The notes below the pieces were generated by a model that did not search any database, was not told the origin of the DNA, and saw nothing but the letters and a program-made list of their open reading frames with translations. A program made the translations under genes and the position numbers. DNA of 64,000 bases from an uncultured Muribaculaceae bacterium (GTDB lineage: Bacteria; Bacteroidota; Bacteroidia; Bacteroidales; Muribaculaceae): NCBI GenBank assembly GCA_910587425.1, contig CAJUKU010000009.1:41794-105793 (forward strand), read 5' to 3'. Positions 9,073 to 18,120 of the stretch are shown here, piece after piece (positions within the stretch are counted from its first letter, which is position 1; the number at the start of each line of letters is the position of its first letter).

Positions 9073-10197
9073 TCAGCAGGAGGTGCGGCGGTCCATAGCG
9101 CGCCATACGTAGGCGATGTAGGCTATGACAAAGGGCACTATGAGCGATACCCAGCTCATGACCTGCAGGGTGAACTGCGTAGAGGAGCTGTTGCGGATGG
9201 TCAGCGATGATGCGGTGTCGAGCAGCGAGGGGTAATAGGCGGTGTCGTTGTAGCCGGCTACCCAGAAGAGCGACATTACCACGAGGATGGTGCCGATACC
9301 GGCTGCCCAGATGCCACTGCGGAAGGTGGCGGAGAGGATCGTACGGATAATGCCGTAGAGCACGGCGACGGTGCCAACAAGGAATGCCACGGCAGCTGCG
9401 GGAAGAGCGAGGAAGTTCTGCAGATATGCGTAGGGCACGCTCTGCGGCTCTCCCTCATAGAAGGTGCGTATGCCGGGTGATGTGAGCAGGAGTATCGCGA
9501 ACGCTATGAAGAGCACGGCGAATACTGTGCCGTTGACCAGGACCTGAAAGCGCATACGCCCCTGGAAATCGCTGTCGGCTGGAAGTGCGACGTTGTTGCG
9601 GAGATAGAGTGCCCCGAGTGTGCGCGCCAGGAACAGCACCGTGAAGCCGAGGACGAGGTTACGCCAGTTGAATATAGCCTCAAAGCCATGCGTCGGCGCC
9701 CAAACCGAGATGACCGGTGATCCGGCGTCGAGGATGCGTGTCTTCGTCACGGTGAACTCTGCGCCGAAGAAGAACATTGCAACAGCGACGCCGAGCAGGA
9801 TGCAACCGAGGCATCCGTTGATGAAGAGGAACGTATCGTAGGTGCGTGTGCCGAACAGATTGCCCGGTTTGGAACGGAACTCGTAGCTCACCGCCTGCAG
9901 CACGAAGCTGAACAGAATGAGCATCCAGAGCCAGTAGGCACCTCCGAAACTTGTGGAGTAGAAGAGCGGGAAGGCGGCGAAAAATGCACCACCGAACACC
10001 ACGAGGGTGGTGAATGTAAGTTCCCATTTATGACCGAGGGAGTGGATCATATTGGAACGGTCGGAATCGGTCAGCCGGTCGAGGAGCATAGTCTGCCCAC
10101 CCTGCACGAAGAGCAGGAACACGAGCACGGCGCCGAGCACCGATATGAGCAGCCACCAGTAATCCTGGAGGAGCGCGGTATCAATCATAGCAATCAT
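9073..10197 (-). CDS. cydB: Cytochrome bd oxidase subunit II
   Basis: A 374-residue polytopic membrane protein with about eight or nine hydrophobic helices, close to the usual CydB length. The N-terminus (YWWLLISVLGAVLVFLLFVQGGQTML) and the region DRSNMIHSLGHKWELTFTTL match CydB. It pairs with CydA in the bd-type quinol oxidase, which reduces oxygen with high affinity and lets gut Bacteroidales respire nanomolar oxygen. It overlaps cydA by 4 bases (ATGA), so translation is probably coupled. A strong terminator lies downstream. Confidence 0.95.
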   Translation of the reverse strand: MIAMIDTALLQDYWWLLISVLGAVLVFLLFVQGGQTMLLDRLTDSDRSNMIHSLGHKWELTFTTLVVFGGAFFAAFPLFYSTSFGGAYWLWMLILFSFVLQAVSYEFRSKPGNLFGTRTYDTFLFINGCLGCILLGVAVAMFFFGAEFTVTKTRILDAGSPVISVWAPTHGFEAIFNWRNLVLGFTVLFLARTLGALYLRNNVALPADSDFQGRMRFQVLVNGTVFAVLFIAFAILLLTSPGIRTFYEGEPQSVPYAYLQNFLALPAAAVAFLVGTVAVLYGIIRTILSATFRSGIWAAGIGTILVVMSLFWVAGYNDTAYYPSLLDTASSLTIRNSSSTQFTLQVMSWVSLIVPFVIAYIAYVWRAMDRRTSC

Positions 10198-11741
10198 TTT
10201 TCGGGACCTTTAGAGATTTGTTTGAGCATGATGCAAGCCTCGGCGGCGAGGAGTGCGGTGAATACGGCGGCAAACATCCAGAATGTAGTCTGCACGGTAG
10301 AAGCCGAGATGTCGGAAATGGCGGCGCGTGTGGGCATCAGATCCTGGATAATCCAGGGCTGACGTCCGACCTCAGCCGTGATCCATCCGCACTCGGAGCA
10401 GATCCATACCACGGGGATGGTGAGCAGACCTCCCCACTGTATCAACCGGCTGTCGAACCATTTCTCCTTACGGTAGACGGCAAACAGCGCCACGACGAAG
10501 AACAGCAGCAAGTAGCCGCCGGCGCAGACCATTATGCGGAATGTGTAGAATGTCATAGCCACCGGGGGGATAGCCTCGGAGGGATCAGTGAGGTAACCGT
10601 AGCCGAAATCGGCGAAGTGGGCGTCGATATCGTTGCGCAGCCGCTGCTGAGCCTCCTTGTCGCCCGACGCGAGCGCCGCATCGTAGAGCCGTAGGGCGTT
10701 GTGCGCCTCAAGTCCTGATGCGATGCGCTCGGCATAGCTGCCCGTGCGCACCGTATCGCCCTGCTCGTCAATCGTCATACCGTTGATAAGGTCGGTGATG
10801 CCGGGCACGAACGAGTGGGGATCGTGGTTGGCGAGTATCGACAATCCGTAGGGTATGTCGATCTTGAAGAGGAAAGGATCTGCGTCGTTGTCGTAGCGCT
10901 TGTCGGGGTTGAGTATGCCGAATGCCACGAGGCTCTGCGAGCGTCCGCCGTTGTAAAGACCTTCCATTGCGGCGAGCTTCATGGGCTGCACGCGTGCTAC
11001 ATCGACCGCCGAGCTGTCGCCGGTCCAGAGTGTGCCGAGAATGCCGATCGTGCCGATCCATGCTCCGACCTTTATGGAGCTGATAGCGAAGTCACGCTCA
11101 CGCTTGCGCATGAGCAGCCAGCAGCTGACACCGACAACGAACACTCCCGAGAGCACCCAGCCTGAGAGCACGGCGTGGAAAAACTTGTGGATCGCCACCG
11201 GTGAGAGCACAACAGCCCAGAAATTGTCCATGACGTTGCGCATCTGCTCCGGATCGAACCTCATGCCGACGGGGTATTGCATCCATCCGTTGGCTATCAG
11301 GATCCAGAGCGCGGAGAGGCTGGCACCAATAGCTGTGAGCCATGTAGCGGCGAGGTGGAAGCCGGGGCTGACCTTCTTCCATCCGAAGAACATCACGGCA
11401 ATGAATGTCGACTCCATGAAGAAGGCGAGGAGTCCCTCGATGGCGAGCGGCGCGCCGAAGATGTCGCCGACAAACCAACTGTAGTTGGACCAGTTGGTGC
11501 CGAATTCAAACTCAAGAATGATTCCTGTGGCTACGCCCATGGCAAAGTTTATGCCGAAGAGCGTCATCCAGAATTTTGTCATGCGCAGCCATTTGGGAGA
11601 ACGGGTGCGGTAATACACCGTCTCCATCACTGCTATGATCACTGCAATGCCGAGCGTCAGCGGCACGAATAGCCAGTGATACATGGCTGTCAGGGCGAAC
11701 TGCCACCTTGACCAGTCGACTACTGTTATCAGATCGTTCAT
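10194..11741 (-). CDS. cydA: Cytochrome bd oxidase subunit I
   Basis: A 515-residue integral membrane protein and the haem-bearing subunit of bd oxidase. The start RWQFALTAMYHWLFVPLTLG carries the conserved His22 that ligates haem b595. MESTFIAVMFFGWKKVSPGF, ANGWMQYPVG and the late GWITAEVGRQPWIIQDLMPT are hallmark CydA segments. The long periplasmic quinol loop lies around residues 240-370. It accepts electrons from menaquinol and drives oxygen reduction at the cytoplasmic membrane. The gene order is DUF4492-cydA-cydB, and the operon promoter is at 12084-12091. Confidence 0.97.
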   Translation of the reverse strand: MNDLITVVDWSRWQFALTAMYHWLFVPLTLGIAVIIAVMETVYYRTRSPKWLRMTKFWMTLFGINFAMGVATGIILEFEFGTNWSNYSWFVGDIFGAPLAIEGLLAFFMESTFIAVMFFGWKKVSPGFHLAATWLTAIGASLSALWILIANGWMQYPVGMRFDPEQMRNVMDNFWAVVLSPVAIHKFFHAVLSGWVLSGVFVVGVSCWLLMRKRERDFAISSIKVGAWIGTIGILGTLWTGDSSAVDVARVQPMKLAAMEGLYNGGRSQSLVAFGILNPDKRYDNDADPFLFKIDIPYGLSILANHDPHSFVPGITDLINGMTIDEQGDTVRTGSYAERIASGLEAHNALRLYDAALASGDKEAQQRLRNDIDAHFADFGYGYLTDPSEAIPPVAMTFYTFRIMVCAGGYLLLFFVVALFAVYRKEKWFDSRLIQWGGLLTIPVVWICSECGWITAEVGRQPWIIQDLMPTRAAISDISASTVQTTFWMFAAVFTALLAAEACIMLKQISKGPEK

Positions 11742-11775
11742 AATTATTTATGGTTTTGTAGATTCATGTCTGCCA

Positions 11776-12048
11776 TCAGCGTGGCTCAGTCAGGCTTTGG
11801 CGAACTGCAGCCGCGCGGTCGGCATCGTTGTCGAAACGTGTGGCGAGCAGATCGGGGAAGAAAAACAGTTTGAATACCAGGAATATGATGGCAAGCTTGA
11901 TCAGTATCAGGATCCATAGCGAGCGCCCGACGGTCATGCTCCGGAATCCATCGGTGTAGAGACTGACTATGCGCCGGAAGATTCCCGGGCGTTGAGGCGG
12001 GGGATTCTGTGCTTCAATGTCAGCGTGGCGTCCGGGTGAGGGTTTCAT
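11776..12048 (-). CDS. DUF4492 small membrane protein of the cyd operon
   Basis: A 90-residue protein with one strong membrane helix (LWILILIKLAIIFLVFKLFF) after a basic amphipathic stretch (IFRRIVSLYTDGFRSMTVGR). This matches DUF4492, a Bacteroidota family usually found directly before cydA. It is first in the operon, 34 bases before cydA. In other phyla small single-helix proteins (CydX, CydH) complete the bd oxidase. A similar accessory role is a reasonable inference from size, topology and linkage, but no sequence similarity to CydX is visible. Confidence 0.88.
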   Translation of the reverse strand: MKPSPGRHADIEAQNPPPQRPGIFRRIVSLYTDGFRSMTVGRSLWILILIKLAIIFLVFKLFFFPDLLATRFDNDADRAAAVRQSLTEPR

Positions 12049-12083
12049 AGAGCGGTATTAGCTGAAAATCTGTTAACCGGATG

Positions 12084-12091
12084 CAAACTTA
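12084..12091 (-). promoter_or_regulatory. -7 promoter box of the cyd operon
   Basis: The minus strand reads TAAGTTTG, a match to TAnnTTTG, about 36 bases before the DUF4492 start at 12048. Confidence 0.5.
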
Positions 12092-12096
12092 ATAAA

Positions 12097-12288
12097 TCAA
12101 TTTTCCGCTGGCAAATATTTCGGGGGCAAAAGCAATCTAAGCCTTGCGTGGGTCGCCATTTTGCGTAACAAGATAGCGGCATACCGAGTCAGCATCACGT
12201 CATCTATCTGACGTTGAGCACCCTTGGGCATGGGTATCATTTTGCTGACGTCAGCAAAATGATCTGATTTCATTACATATTGCAAAAA
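12097..12288 (-). pseudogene. DinD-like (DNA-damage-inducible protein D) gene remnant
   Basis: The open stretch reads HFADVSKMIPMPKGAQRQID and then DVMLTRYA, the core of the DinD/BRO-type family. After RYA the expected frame is lost: one base is missing near 12177 (GCC-GC-TAT where GCC-TGC-TAT would give RYACYL). Reading on in the shifted frame gives YLVTQNGDPRKA, a stop (TAG at 12137-12139), then IAFAPEIFASGKL, which again matches the family. There are therefore at least two inactivating lesions, and only about a quarter of a gene remains. The piece lies against the cyd promoter and is probably a relic of a former insertion. Confidence 0.7.
12236..12263. repeat. Perfect 28-bp palindrome
   Basis: The half-site ATCATTTTGCTGAC is followed by its exact reverse complement. 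It lies inside the DinD-like remnant, where it encodes HFADVSKMI on the minus strand. It could be a protein-binding site or an accident of the coding sequence. Confidence 0.8.
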
Positions 12289-12302
12289 AGGATGATTATA
12301 GA

Positions 12303-12360
12303 GGAAATAGGGCGGATAGGGCGAATGGGGCGAATAGGGGGGAGGGTGGGATCAGGGGGT
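12303..12360. repeat. G-rich tandem nonamer tract (12 kb copy)
   Basis: The plus strand carries GGGCGGATAGGGCGAATGGG and continues CGAATAGGGGGGAGGGTGGG: a degenerate 9-mer (ATAGGGCGA) repeated about four times. It meets the G3-N1-7 pattern of a G-quadruplex. A close copy lies at 51063-51105. Both are downstream of minus-strand genes. Confidence 0.6.
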
Positions 12361-14517
12361 GGGTTGGGGGATGAGGTGGGTGGAGCGGAGGGTGAGGGTG
12401 GAGGCGCGGGCGGTGATGCGGAGGGTCAGGGTGTGGCGGAGGGGGGATTCGATTGAGCGCAGGATGACGGGGCGGGTGATGTCGGCGCCGTCGATACGCA
12501 TTGCCGCGAGGCGCACGTTGCCTCCCGGTCCGGCTCCTATCAGTTCGACAATTCCGGTGAATGCCGTGGCTACCATATCGACACTCAGCGCCGCCACACG
12601 CATACCCTCCGGCAGATTGACTGTCGCGCTCCAATCAAATGCTCCGGGATCGGCGGTGTCGACGGGGTACATGTAGCCTTCGCTGTCCATCGCCGCCTCC
12701 GTTCCATCTTGAAAACGCATGGTGGTCAATCCATAGTCCGCGTCGAACCCTATTGCAGCGACAGGGGCAGCGGTGGAGAGAATCTGCCGGACTCCGGATG
12801 AGGTGAGGAGTGCCACGCCACGACGCATCGCGATATAAATGCCACCGGGGGTGACGACGGCACCGTTCGCGGTAATACCGGGATGCAGCATTGTGGCGGC
12901 ACAGCGGCATGCGGCGGTGTCGGCTGTCACGCCGAGTATGCCTTCGGAGGCTATAGCGTAGAGATGACAGCGTGAGGAATCCCATGCGGAGACCCCACGG
13001 TCAGCAGCCGCAACAGCCGTGACCGCCGATTCAGAGACCGTAGCCACTGCCGAGGGTAAACGCGGCGCACAGGCACCGGCGATCATCAGCACACCGTCAT
13101 GCCTATCCATTGCCGAGGGGAGTCCGGAAGGGGTAAGCGCTGCGACAGCAGGCAGATCGACCGGCAGAAGTCCGGGAGCTACATATAGCGCAGAGCGGGA
13201 GGCGGCATCGGCTGTCAAAGGGAGTACCACCTCAAACAGTGCGGCGCCGCGCGCGAGTGAAATGGTGATCTCCGTAGCCGCGAGATCGGGATAGCCTACG
13301 AGGGGCACGACCTGCGGGGCACCATCGGAGGCTATTTTCACCACCTCACGCCTCACAGCAAGCAGGAGGTTGCCGGCACGGAACGCCACTGTCGCGTCAG
13401 CCTCGGCGGTTCCTCCCACGAGCAGTTCCGACGGGTGGGGACCGCCCCACAGGCGAGGGCGCACGCCGGAATATGCCACGGTATCGCCCGAGCGGCATAC
13501 GAGCGTGGCTTCGAATCCGTGTGGCGGAGAGCAGCGGCGCAACAAGCGGCGGTCGGCTGACGGAGCACCCTGCGGAACCGAGCCGACAGCGTCGGCGACC
13601 GTGCGCAGATCGGAATCGACATCAGCCGTAGCGGGGAGGAGGAGGGTGATTGTGGTGGGGAACGGCGATGGCGCGAGGCGGCAAACCACGGTCATCACAC
13701 CGTCGGGCGAAGCTGCGAGGCGGCGAACGCGCTGTGTGCGCAGCGGCGTGAGGTCGCCCCCTCCGGCTGTAGCTCCCGGAAGCGCCACGGAAGCCACTGG
13801 GGAGAGCGATGAACTGCGGTTGACCCGCAAAAATGCCTGAACTGCGGGATCTACGGGATGCAGCATCGGCGACAGCTCTATCTCGACCGCCGCCACTTCA
13901 CGGCATGAGGAGAGTTCAGGAATGTCAGCCTCGACGGTAAAGGCACGGGCAACGAGGCGAAGTTCGCCGACGGTGAAACCTCTGCCGTCGGCATCGGGTG
14001 TGACATAAGCCTGCGCCGCCTGTGTGAGCTGCCATCCGGAGGGGAGAGCGACGGAAGCGGGTATGGACTCGAACAGCGTGCGTCCCGCATTGTCGAGTAA
14101 CCTGTAGCGGGCAAGCAGAGGCTGGATGCTTACGGCACCTGCGGCAGCGGTAGCCACCAATGACGAGTATGCGGCGAGCAGGGCGCGGGAGTAGCGGGCG
14201 TTTTCTTCGAGCGACAGCGGTTGCACGGCGGCAACGTCGCCCGAAGTGCTGTGGAAGCTTCCCACGGTGGTGAACAGTTCGCCGGCATCGACCGCGCGGA
14301 ATGTCAATGCGGGATAAACACCGGGAAAGAAATCGGCGGCGGGCTGCGCAGCTGTAGGAGACGACGGAAACTGCAGGCTTGGCATGAGTGTGAGTGGTGC
14401 ACCCTTGAATGAGGCGTAGAGGTTGCGGCACACGGTGACAGGACAACCGTGGCGCAATCCTTCGGCGGGGATTGACAGGGCGACTGAAGATGAAGAGTGA
14501 CGGCGGGATGATGCCAT
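12352..14517 (-). CDS. Large protein of unknown function
   Basis: A 721-residue protein that I do not recognise. It is rich in Ala, Val, Thr and Ser, has no clear signal peptide or membrane helix, and reads as mostly beta-strand with short turns throughout. Segments such as LYAIASEGILGVTADTAACR, GGIYIAMRRGVALLTSSGVR and the basic-hydrophobic end (HTLTLRITARASTLTLRSTH) suggest repeated beta units, perhaps a propeller or a stacked sandwich. Opposite-strand open frames are long here but follow from the high GC. Its promoter box (14552-14559) faces the pcrA promoter. Structural, adhesive or virion-like roles are all possible. Confidence 0.8.
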   Translation of the reverse strand: MASSRRHSSSSVALSIPAEGLRHGCPVTVCRNLYASFKGAPLTLMPSLQFPSSPTAAQPAADFFPGVYPALTFRAVDAGELFTTVGSFHSTSGDVAAVQPLSLEENARYSRALLAAYSSLVATAAAGAVSIQPLLARYRLLDNAGRTLFESIPASVALPSGWQLTQAAQAYVTPDADGRGFTVGELRLVARAFTVEADIPELSSCREVAAVEIELSPMLHPVDPAVQAFLRVNRSSSLSPVASVALPGATAGGGDLTPLRTQRVRRLAASPDGVMTVVCRLAPSPFPTTITLLLPATADVDSDLRTVADAVGSVPQGAPSADRRLLRRCSPPHGFEATLVCRSGDTVAYSGVRPRLWGGPHPSELLVGGTAEADATVAFRAGNLLLAVRREVVKIASDGAPQVVPLVGYPDLAATEITISLARGAALFEVVLPLTADAASRSALYVAPGLLPVDLPAVAALTPSGLPSAMDRHDGVLMIAGACAPRLPSAVATVSESAVTAVAAADRGVSAWDSSRCHLYAIASEGILGVTADTAACRCAATMLHPGITANGAVVTPGGIYIAMRRGVALLTSSGVRQILSTAAPVAAIGFDADYGLTTMRFQDGTEAAMDSEGYMYPVDTADPGAFDWSATVNLPEGMRVAALSVDMVATAFTGIVELIGAGPGGNVRLAAMRIDGADITRPVILRSIESPLRHTLTLRITARASTLTLRSTHLIPQPTP

Positions 14518-14551
14518 GGGTGATGACGGTGTGTGGATTGAGATTGCGCCA

Positions 14552-14559
14552 CAAAGTTA
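14552..14559 (-). promoter_or_regulatory. -7 promoter box of the 721-residue gene
   Basis: The minus strand reads TAACTTTG, an exact consensus match, 35 bases before the ATG at 14517. Confidence 0.55.
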
Positions 14560-14636
14560 CCCGTCGGATGTCGCGGAGTGAATGCGAAACGCCCCATATC
14601 CTGCTCCGACAGCCGGTAAAATCGGAAATAAATCTG

Positions 14637-14644
14637 TAACTTTG
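14637..14644 (+). promoter_or_regulatory. -7 promoter box of pcrA, nearly leaderless
   Basis: TAACTTTG ends 8 bases before the pcrA ATG (14652). Transcription would begin at or next to the start codon, giving a leaderless or very short leader message. Confidence 0.55.
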
Positions 14645-14651
14645 CCACGTA

Positions 14652-16955
14652 ATGTCGACAGATTTTCTAAACGAACTGAATCCGCAGCAGCGCGACGCGG
14701 TGGTGTACACCGACGGACCGTCGCTGGTGATCGCCGGGGCAGGCTCCGGCAAGACGCGCGTGCTCACTTACAAGATAGTGCATCTGCTGAACCAGGGCTA
14801 CGAGCCTTGGCGCATCCTCGCGCTGACATTCACCAACAAAGCCGCGAGCGAGATGCGCGAGCGCATAGAGCAGCTCGTGGGTCCCGCCGTAGCCTCACGG
14901 CTGTGGATGGGCACATTCCACTCGATCTTCGCACGGATACTGCGCGTCAACGCCGACAAGGTGGGCTACAAGCCTAATTTCACCATCTACGACGCGTCGG
15001 ACTCCAAATCGCTCGTAAAGCTGATAATCAAGGATATGAACCTTGATGACAAGATCTACAAACCGTCGGTTGTCGCCGGGGCGATCTCATCGGCTAAAAA
15101 CGCGCTAATATCGCCGGAGAAGTATGCCACGCTCCATGACGTAATGGAGGCTGACCGGCAGGCACGGCGCCCGCAGATCGTGGATATATACCGCGCATAC
15201 CGCGACAGGTGTTTCGCCGCCGGCGCGATGGACTTCGACGACCTCCTGTACTACACCAACCTGCTGCTGCGCGATCATCCCGACGTGCTGCACCTATATC
15301 AGGAGCATTTCCGGTTCGTGCTCGTGGATGAGTATCAGGACACCAACTTCGCGCAGCATGTGATAGTGTCGCAGCTCTGCAAGGAGCACCACCGGCTGTG
15401 CGTGGTGGGGGATGACGCACAAAGCATCTACTCCTTCCGTGGCGCAAACATACGCAACATACTGAGCCTCAACCAGTCGTATCCGGAGCTGCGCACGTTC
15501 AAACTGGAGCGCAACTACCGGTCGACACAGAACATCATAAACGCCGCCAACTCCCTGATAGACAAGAATACGGAGGGGATAAAGAAACATGTGTTCTCGG
15601 AGAACGAGCCGGGATCGCGCATAGAGGTGGTGCAGAGCTACAGCGACTATGAGGAGGGCTACATGATAGCCAACCGCATCAAGCAGCTGAAGATGCGCAC
15701 AGCCGACAGTTTCGATGATTTCGCCGTGCTCTACCGCACGAATGCACAGAGCCGCCGCCTGGAGGAATCGCTGCGCAACCGCAACATACCGTACCGCATC
15801 TACGGCGGACTGTCGTTCTACCAGCGCAAGGAGGTGAAGGATGCCGTGGCATATTTCCGTCTTGCCGTGAACCCCGCCGACGACGAGGCACTGCGGCGCG
15901 TGATCAACTTCCCCGCCCGCGGAATCGGCGAGACTACCGTGGGGAAACTCACCCGCACCGCCATGGACTGCGGGGTGAGCATCATGGAGGTAATAGCCAA
16001 CCCTGATGTGTACCCGACCGGACTCAACTCCGCGGCGCTGAAGAAACTCGAGGCATTCCGCTCCATGATCGAGAAGTTCGGCGAGATGAACAGCCAGGGG
16101 ATGCCCGCCGATGAGCTCGCTACCGCGATAATCGGCACTACGCGTCTGCTCGCGATGCTCGTGACCGACCGCACGCCTGAAAGCATCTCCAAGCAGGAGA
16201 ACCTGCAGGAGCTGATGCGCGCCGCGAGCGAGTTTGTGGAGACGCAGAAGGAGGAGGGATCGGACGGTGTGAGCCTGTCGGATTTTCTCGGCAAGGTATC
16301 GCTCGCCACCGACCAGGATTCGGACGACACCGCCTCGGAGCATGTGACGCTCATGACCGTTCATGCGGCAAAGGGGCTGGAGTTCAACAATGTGCTGATC
16401 TGCGGCGTGGAGGATGACCGCTTTCCGTCGGCTATGGCGGGAGGATCGCTGAGCGAGGTCGAGGAGGAGCGTCGTCTGCTCTATGTGGCGATCACCCGTG
16501 CCCGCAACTTCTGCATGCTCAGCTACGCATCGACAGGTATGCGCAACGGACAGACGGCGGCGTGCGCGCCATCGCGTTTCCTGCGCGACATTGACCCGAC
16601 CTACCTGAAATTCGCCAACGGCACCCCTGCGCCGGCAAGGAAGCCGATGCAGAGCGGCAGCTACGGCGCTACACCGACCATGCGCCGCACGCCGGTGATG
16701 CCGAGTGCACCGCGCACCACAACCACCACTCCCCCACCCCCTGCGCGAGCCCGACAGGCGGGAGGCGCGGACGGCGCGCGGATACATACCGTCGACGAGG
16801 TGCGCGTGGGGATGCGCATACGCCACCAACGTTTCGGCGACGGCGAGATCTTCAAGATCGACACCTCGGGCGCCGAGCCTAAGATAGCGGTGGTCTTCGA
16901 CGAGACCGACAACCGGATACTTCTGCTCAAATTCGCCGTGTTCAAGATACTGTAA
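14652..16955 (+). CDS. pcrA: UvrD/PcrA-type DNA helicase
   Basis: A 767-residue superfamily 1A 3'-5' helicase. The motifs appear in order: Q motif LNPQQRDAV, Walker A AGAGSGKT (about residue 30), LALTFTNKAA, Walker B VDEYQDTN, GDDAQSIYSFRGA, LERNYRST, TVHAAKGLEFNNV and LLYVAITRAR. The C-terminus has a Pro/Thr/Arg-rich linker and a Tudor-like domain (GMRIRHQRFGDGEIFKID), which in PcrA binds RNA polymerase. It unwinds DNA during nucleotide-excision repair and clears replication and transcription blocks. It is the first gene of an operon with nspC (31 bases downstream). Telling pcrA from uvrD by sequence is largely a naming matter. Confidence 0.95.
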   Translation: MSTDFLNELNPQQRDAVVYTDGPSLVIAGAGSGKTRVLTYKIVHLLNQGYEPWRILALTFTNKAASEMRERIEQLVGPAVASRLWMGTFHSIFARILRVNADKVGYKPNFTIYDASDSKSLVKLIIKDMNLDDKIYKPSVVAGAISSAKNALISPEKYATLHDVMEADRQARRPQIVDIYRAYRDRCFAAGAMDFDDLLYYTNLLLRDHPDVLHLYQEHFRFVLVDEYQDTNFAQHVIVSQLCKEHHRLCVVGDDAQSIYSFRGANIRNILSLNQSYPELRTFKLERNYRSTQNIINAANSLIDKNTEGIKKHVFSENEPGSRIEVVQSYSDYEEGYMIANRIKQLKMRTADSFDDFAVLYRTNAQSRRLEESLRNRNIPYRIYGGLSFYQRKEVKDAVAYFRLAVNPADDEALRRVINFPARGIGETTVGKLTRTAMDCGVSIMEVIANPDVYPTGLNSAALKKLEAFRSMIEKFGEMNSQGMPADELATAIIGTTRLLAMLVTDRTPESISKQENLQELMRAASEFVETQKEEGSDGVSLSDFLGKVSLATDQDSDDTASEHVTLMTVHAAKGLEFNNVLICGVEDDRFPSAMAGGSLSEVEEERRLLYVAITRARNFCMLSYASTGMRNGQTAACAPSRFLRDIDPTYLKFANGTPAPARKPMQSGSYGATPTMRRTPVMPSAPRTTTTTPPPPARARQAGGADGARIHTVDEVRVGMRIRHQRFGDGEIFKIDTSGAEPKIAVVFDETDNRILLLKFAVFKIL

Positions 16956-16986
16956 CCTACAAACCTAACCCACCATACAACCACCG

Positions 16987-18120
16987 ATGACCGAATCTGA
17001 ACTACAGACCCCATACTATATCGTCGACGAGACCCGCCTGCGCCGCAATCTTGAACTGATCAAGGGTGTGGAGCAGCGCGCGGGAGTGACGATAATCATG
17101 GCTTTCAAGGCAAATGCACTGTGGCGCACGTTTCCGATAATAAAGGAGTACAGCAGCGGCTTCACAGCATCGTCGCTCAACGAACTGCGCCTCGGCACAG
17201 AGACACTGGGGGGCAAGGGGCACAGCTACTGCCCCGCCTACACGGAGCAGACGATAGGCGACTACATAGCCATGTCGAGCCACATCACGTTCAATTCGCT
17301 CAGCCAGGCGGAACGGTTTGCCGCCCGGGCGAAAGAGGCGGGTGTGAGCTGCGGTCTGCGCGTCAATCCGCAGTGCTCGGTGATCGAGACCGACATCTAC
17401 AATCCCGCGCTGCCCGGGTCGCGTTTCGGCATGAGCGCCGAGATGCTGCCGGAGCGGCTGCCGGAGGAGATCGAGGGGCTGCACTTCCATGCGCTCTGCG
17501 AGTCGACATCGTACGACCTTGAGCGCGTGCTCGCGGCTTTCGAGGAGCAGTTCGGCAAATATCTCGATCAGGTGAAGTGGGTGAACATGGGTGGAGGACA
17601 CCTTATGACGCGCGAGGGTTATGACACGGATCATCTGGTGAGCCTGCTGCGCGGTTTCCGCGAGCGGCACCCGCACCTGCAGGTGATCCTGGAGCCGGGG
17701 AGCGCGTTCACATGGCGCACGGGCGATCTGGTGGCATCAGTGGTCGACACGGTGGAGAACCAGGGGATTCGCACGGCGATCATCGACGCCTCTTTCGCGT
17801 GCCACATGCCCGACTGCCTGGAGATGCCCTACAAACCGACAGTCAGCGAGGCTCTGCCGGAGGATGCCACGAGCGGGTATGAGTACCGCTTGGGTGGCAA
17901 TTCGTGCCTGAGCGGCGACTTCATCTCCTCGTGGCGGTTTGCCGAGCCGCTGCAGGAGGGCGAGAGGCTGACATTCGAGGATATGAACCACTACACGACA
18001 GTGAAGACCACGATGTTCAACGGCATACAGCATCCCGACATACTGCTGCGCCGCAGCGACGGCAGAGTGGAGACACTGCGGCATTTCACTTTCGAGGACT
18101 ATAAATCACGCATGAGCTGA
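16987..18120 (+). CDS. nspC: Carboxynorspermidine/carboxyspermidine decarboxylase
   Basis: A 377-residue fold-type III PLP enzyme (alanine-racemase-like barrel). MAFKANALW, about 40 residues in, carries the PLP lysine. FHALCESTSY, MGGGHLMTREGY, LEPGSAFTWRTG and SFACHMPDCLEMPYKP are typical of NspC. It removes CO2 from carboxyspermidine or carboxynorspermidine, the last step of the alternative polyamine pathway used by most Bacteroidales. Its usual partner, carboxyspermidine dehydrogenase, is not in this window. Its TGA shares one base with the ATG of the following glycosyltransferase, so the genes are translationally coupled. Confidence 0.95.
   Translation: MTESELQTPYYIVDETRLRRNLELIKGVEQRAGVTIIMAFKANALWRTFPIIKEYSSGFTASSLNELRLGTETLGGKGHSYCPAYTEQTIGDYIAMSSHITFNSLSQAERFAARAKEAGVSCGLRVNPQCSVIETDIYNPALPGSRFGMSAEMLPERLPEEIEGLHFHALCESTSYDLERVLAAFEEQFGKYLDQVKWVNMGGGHLMTREGYDTDHLVSLLRGFRERHPHLQVILEPGSAFTWRTGDLVASVVDTVENQGIRTAIIDASFACHMPDCLEMPYKPTVSEALPEDATSGYEYRLGGNSCLSGDFISSWRFAEPLQEGERLTFEDMNHYTTVKTTMFNGIQHPDILLRRSDGRVETLRHFTFEDYKSRMS

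Noticed and set aside
15294..16829. 511-residue open frame antisense to pcrA
   Set aside because: It lies wholly inside a gene with all helicase motifs; its composition (His/Arg/Ala rich) is typical of a shadow frame.
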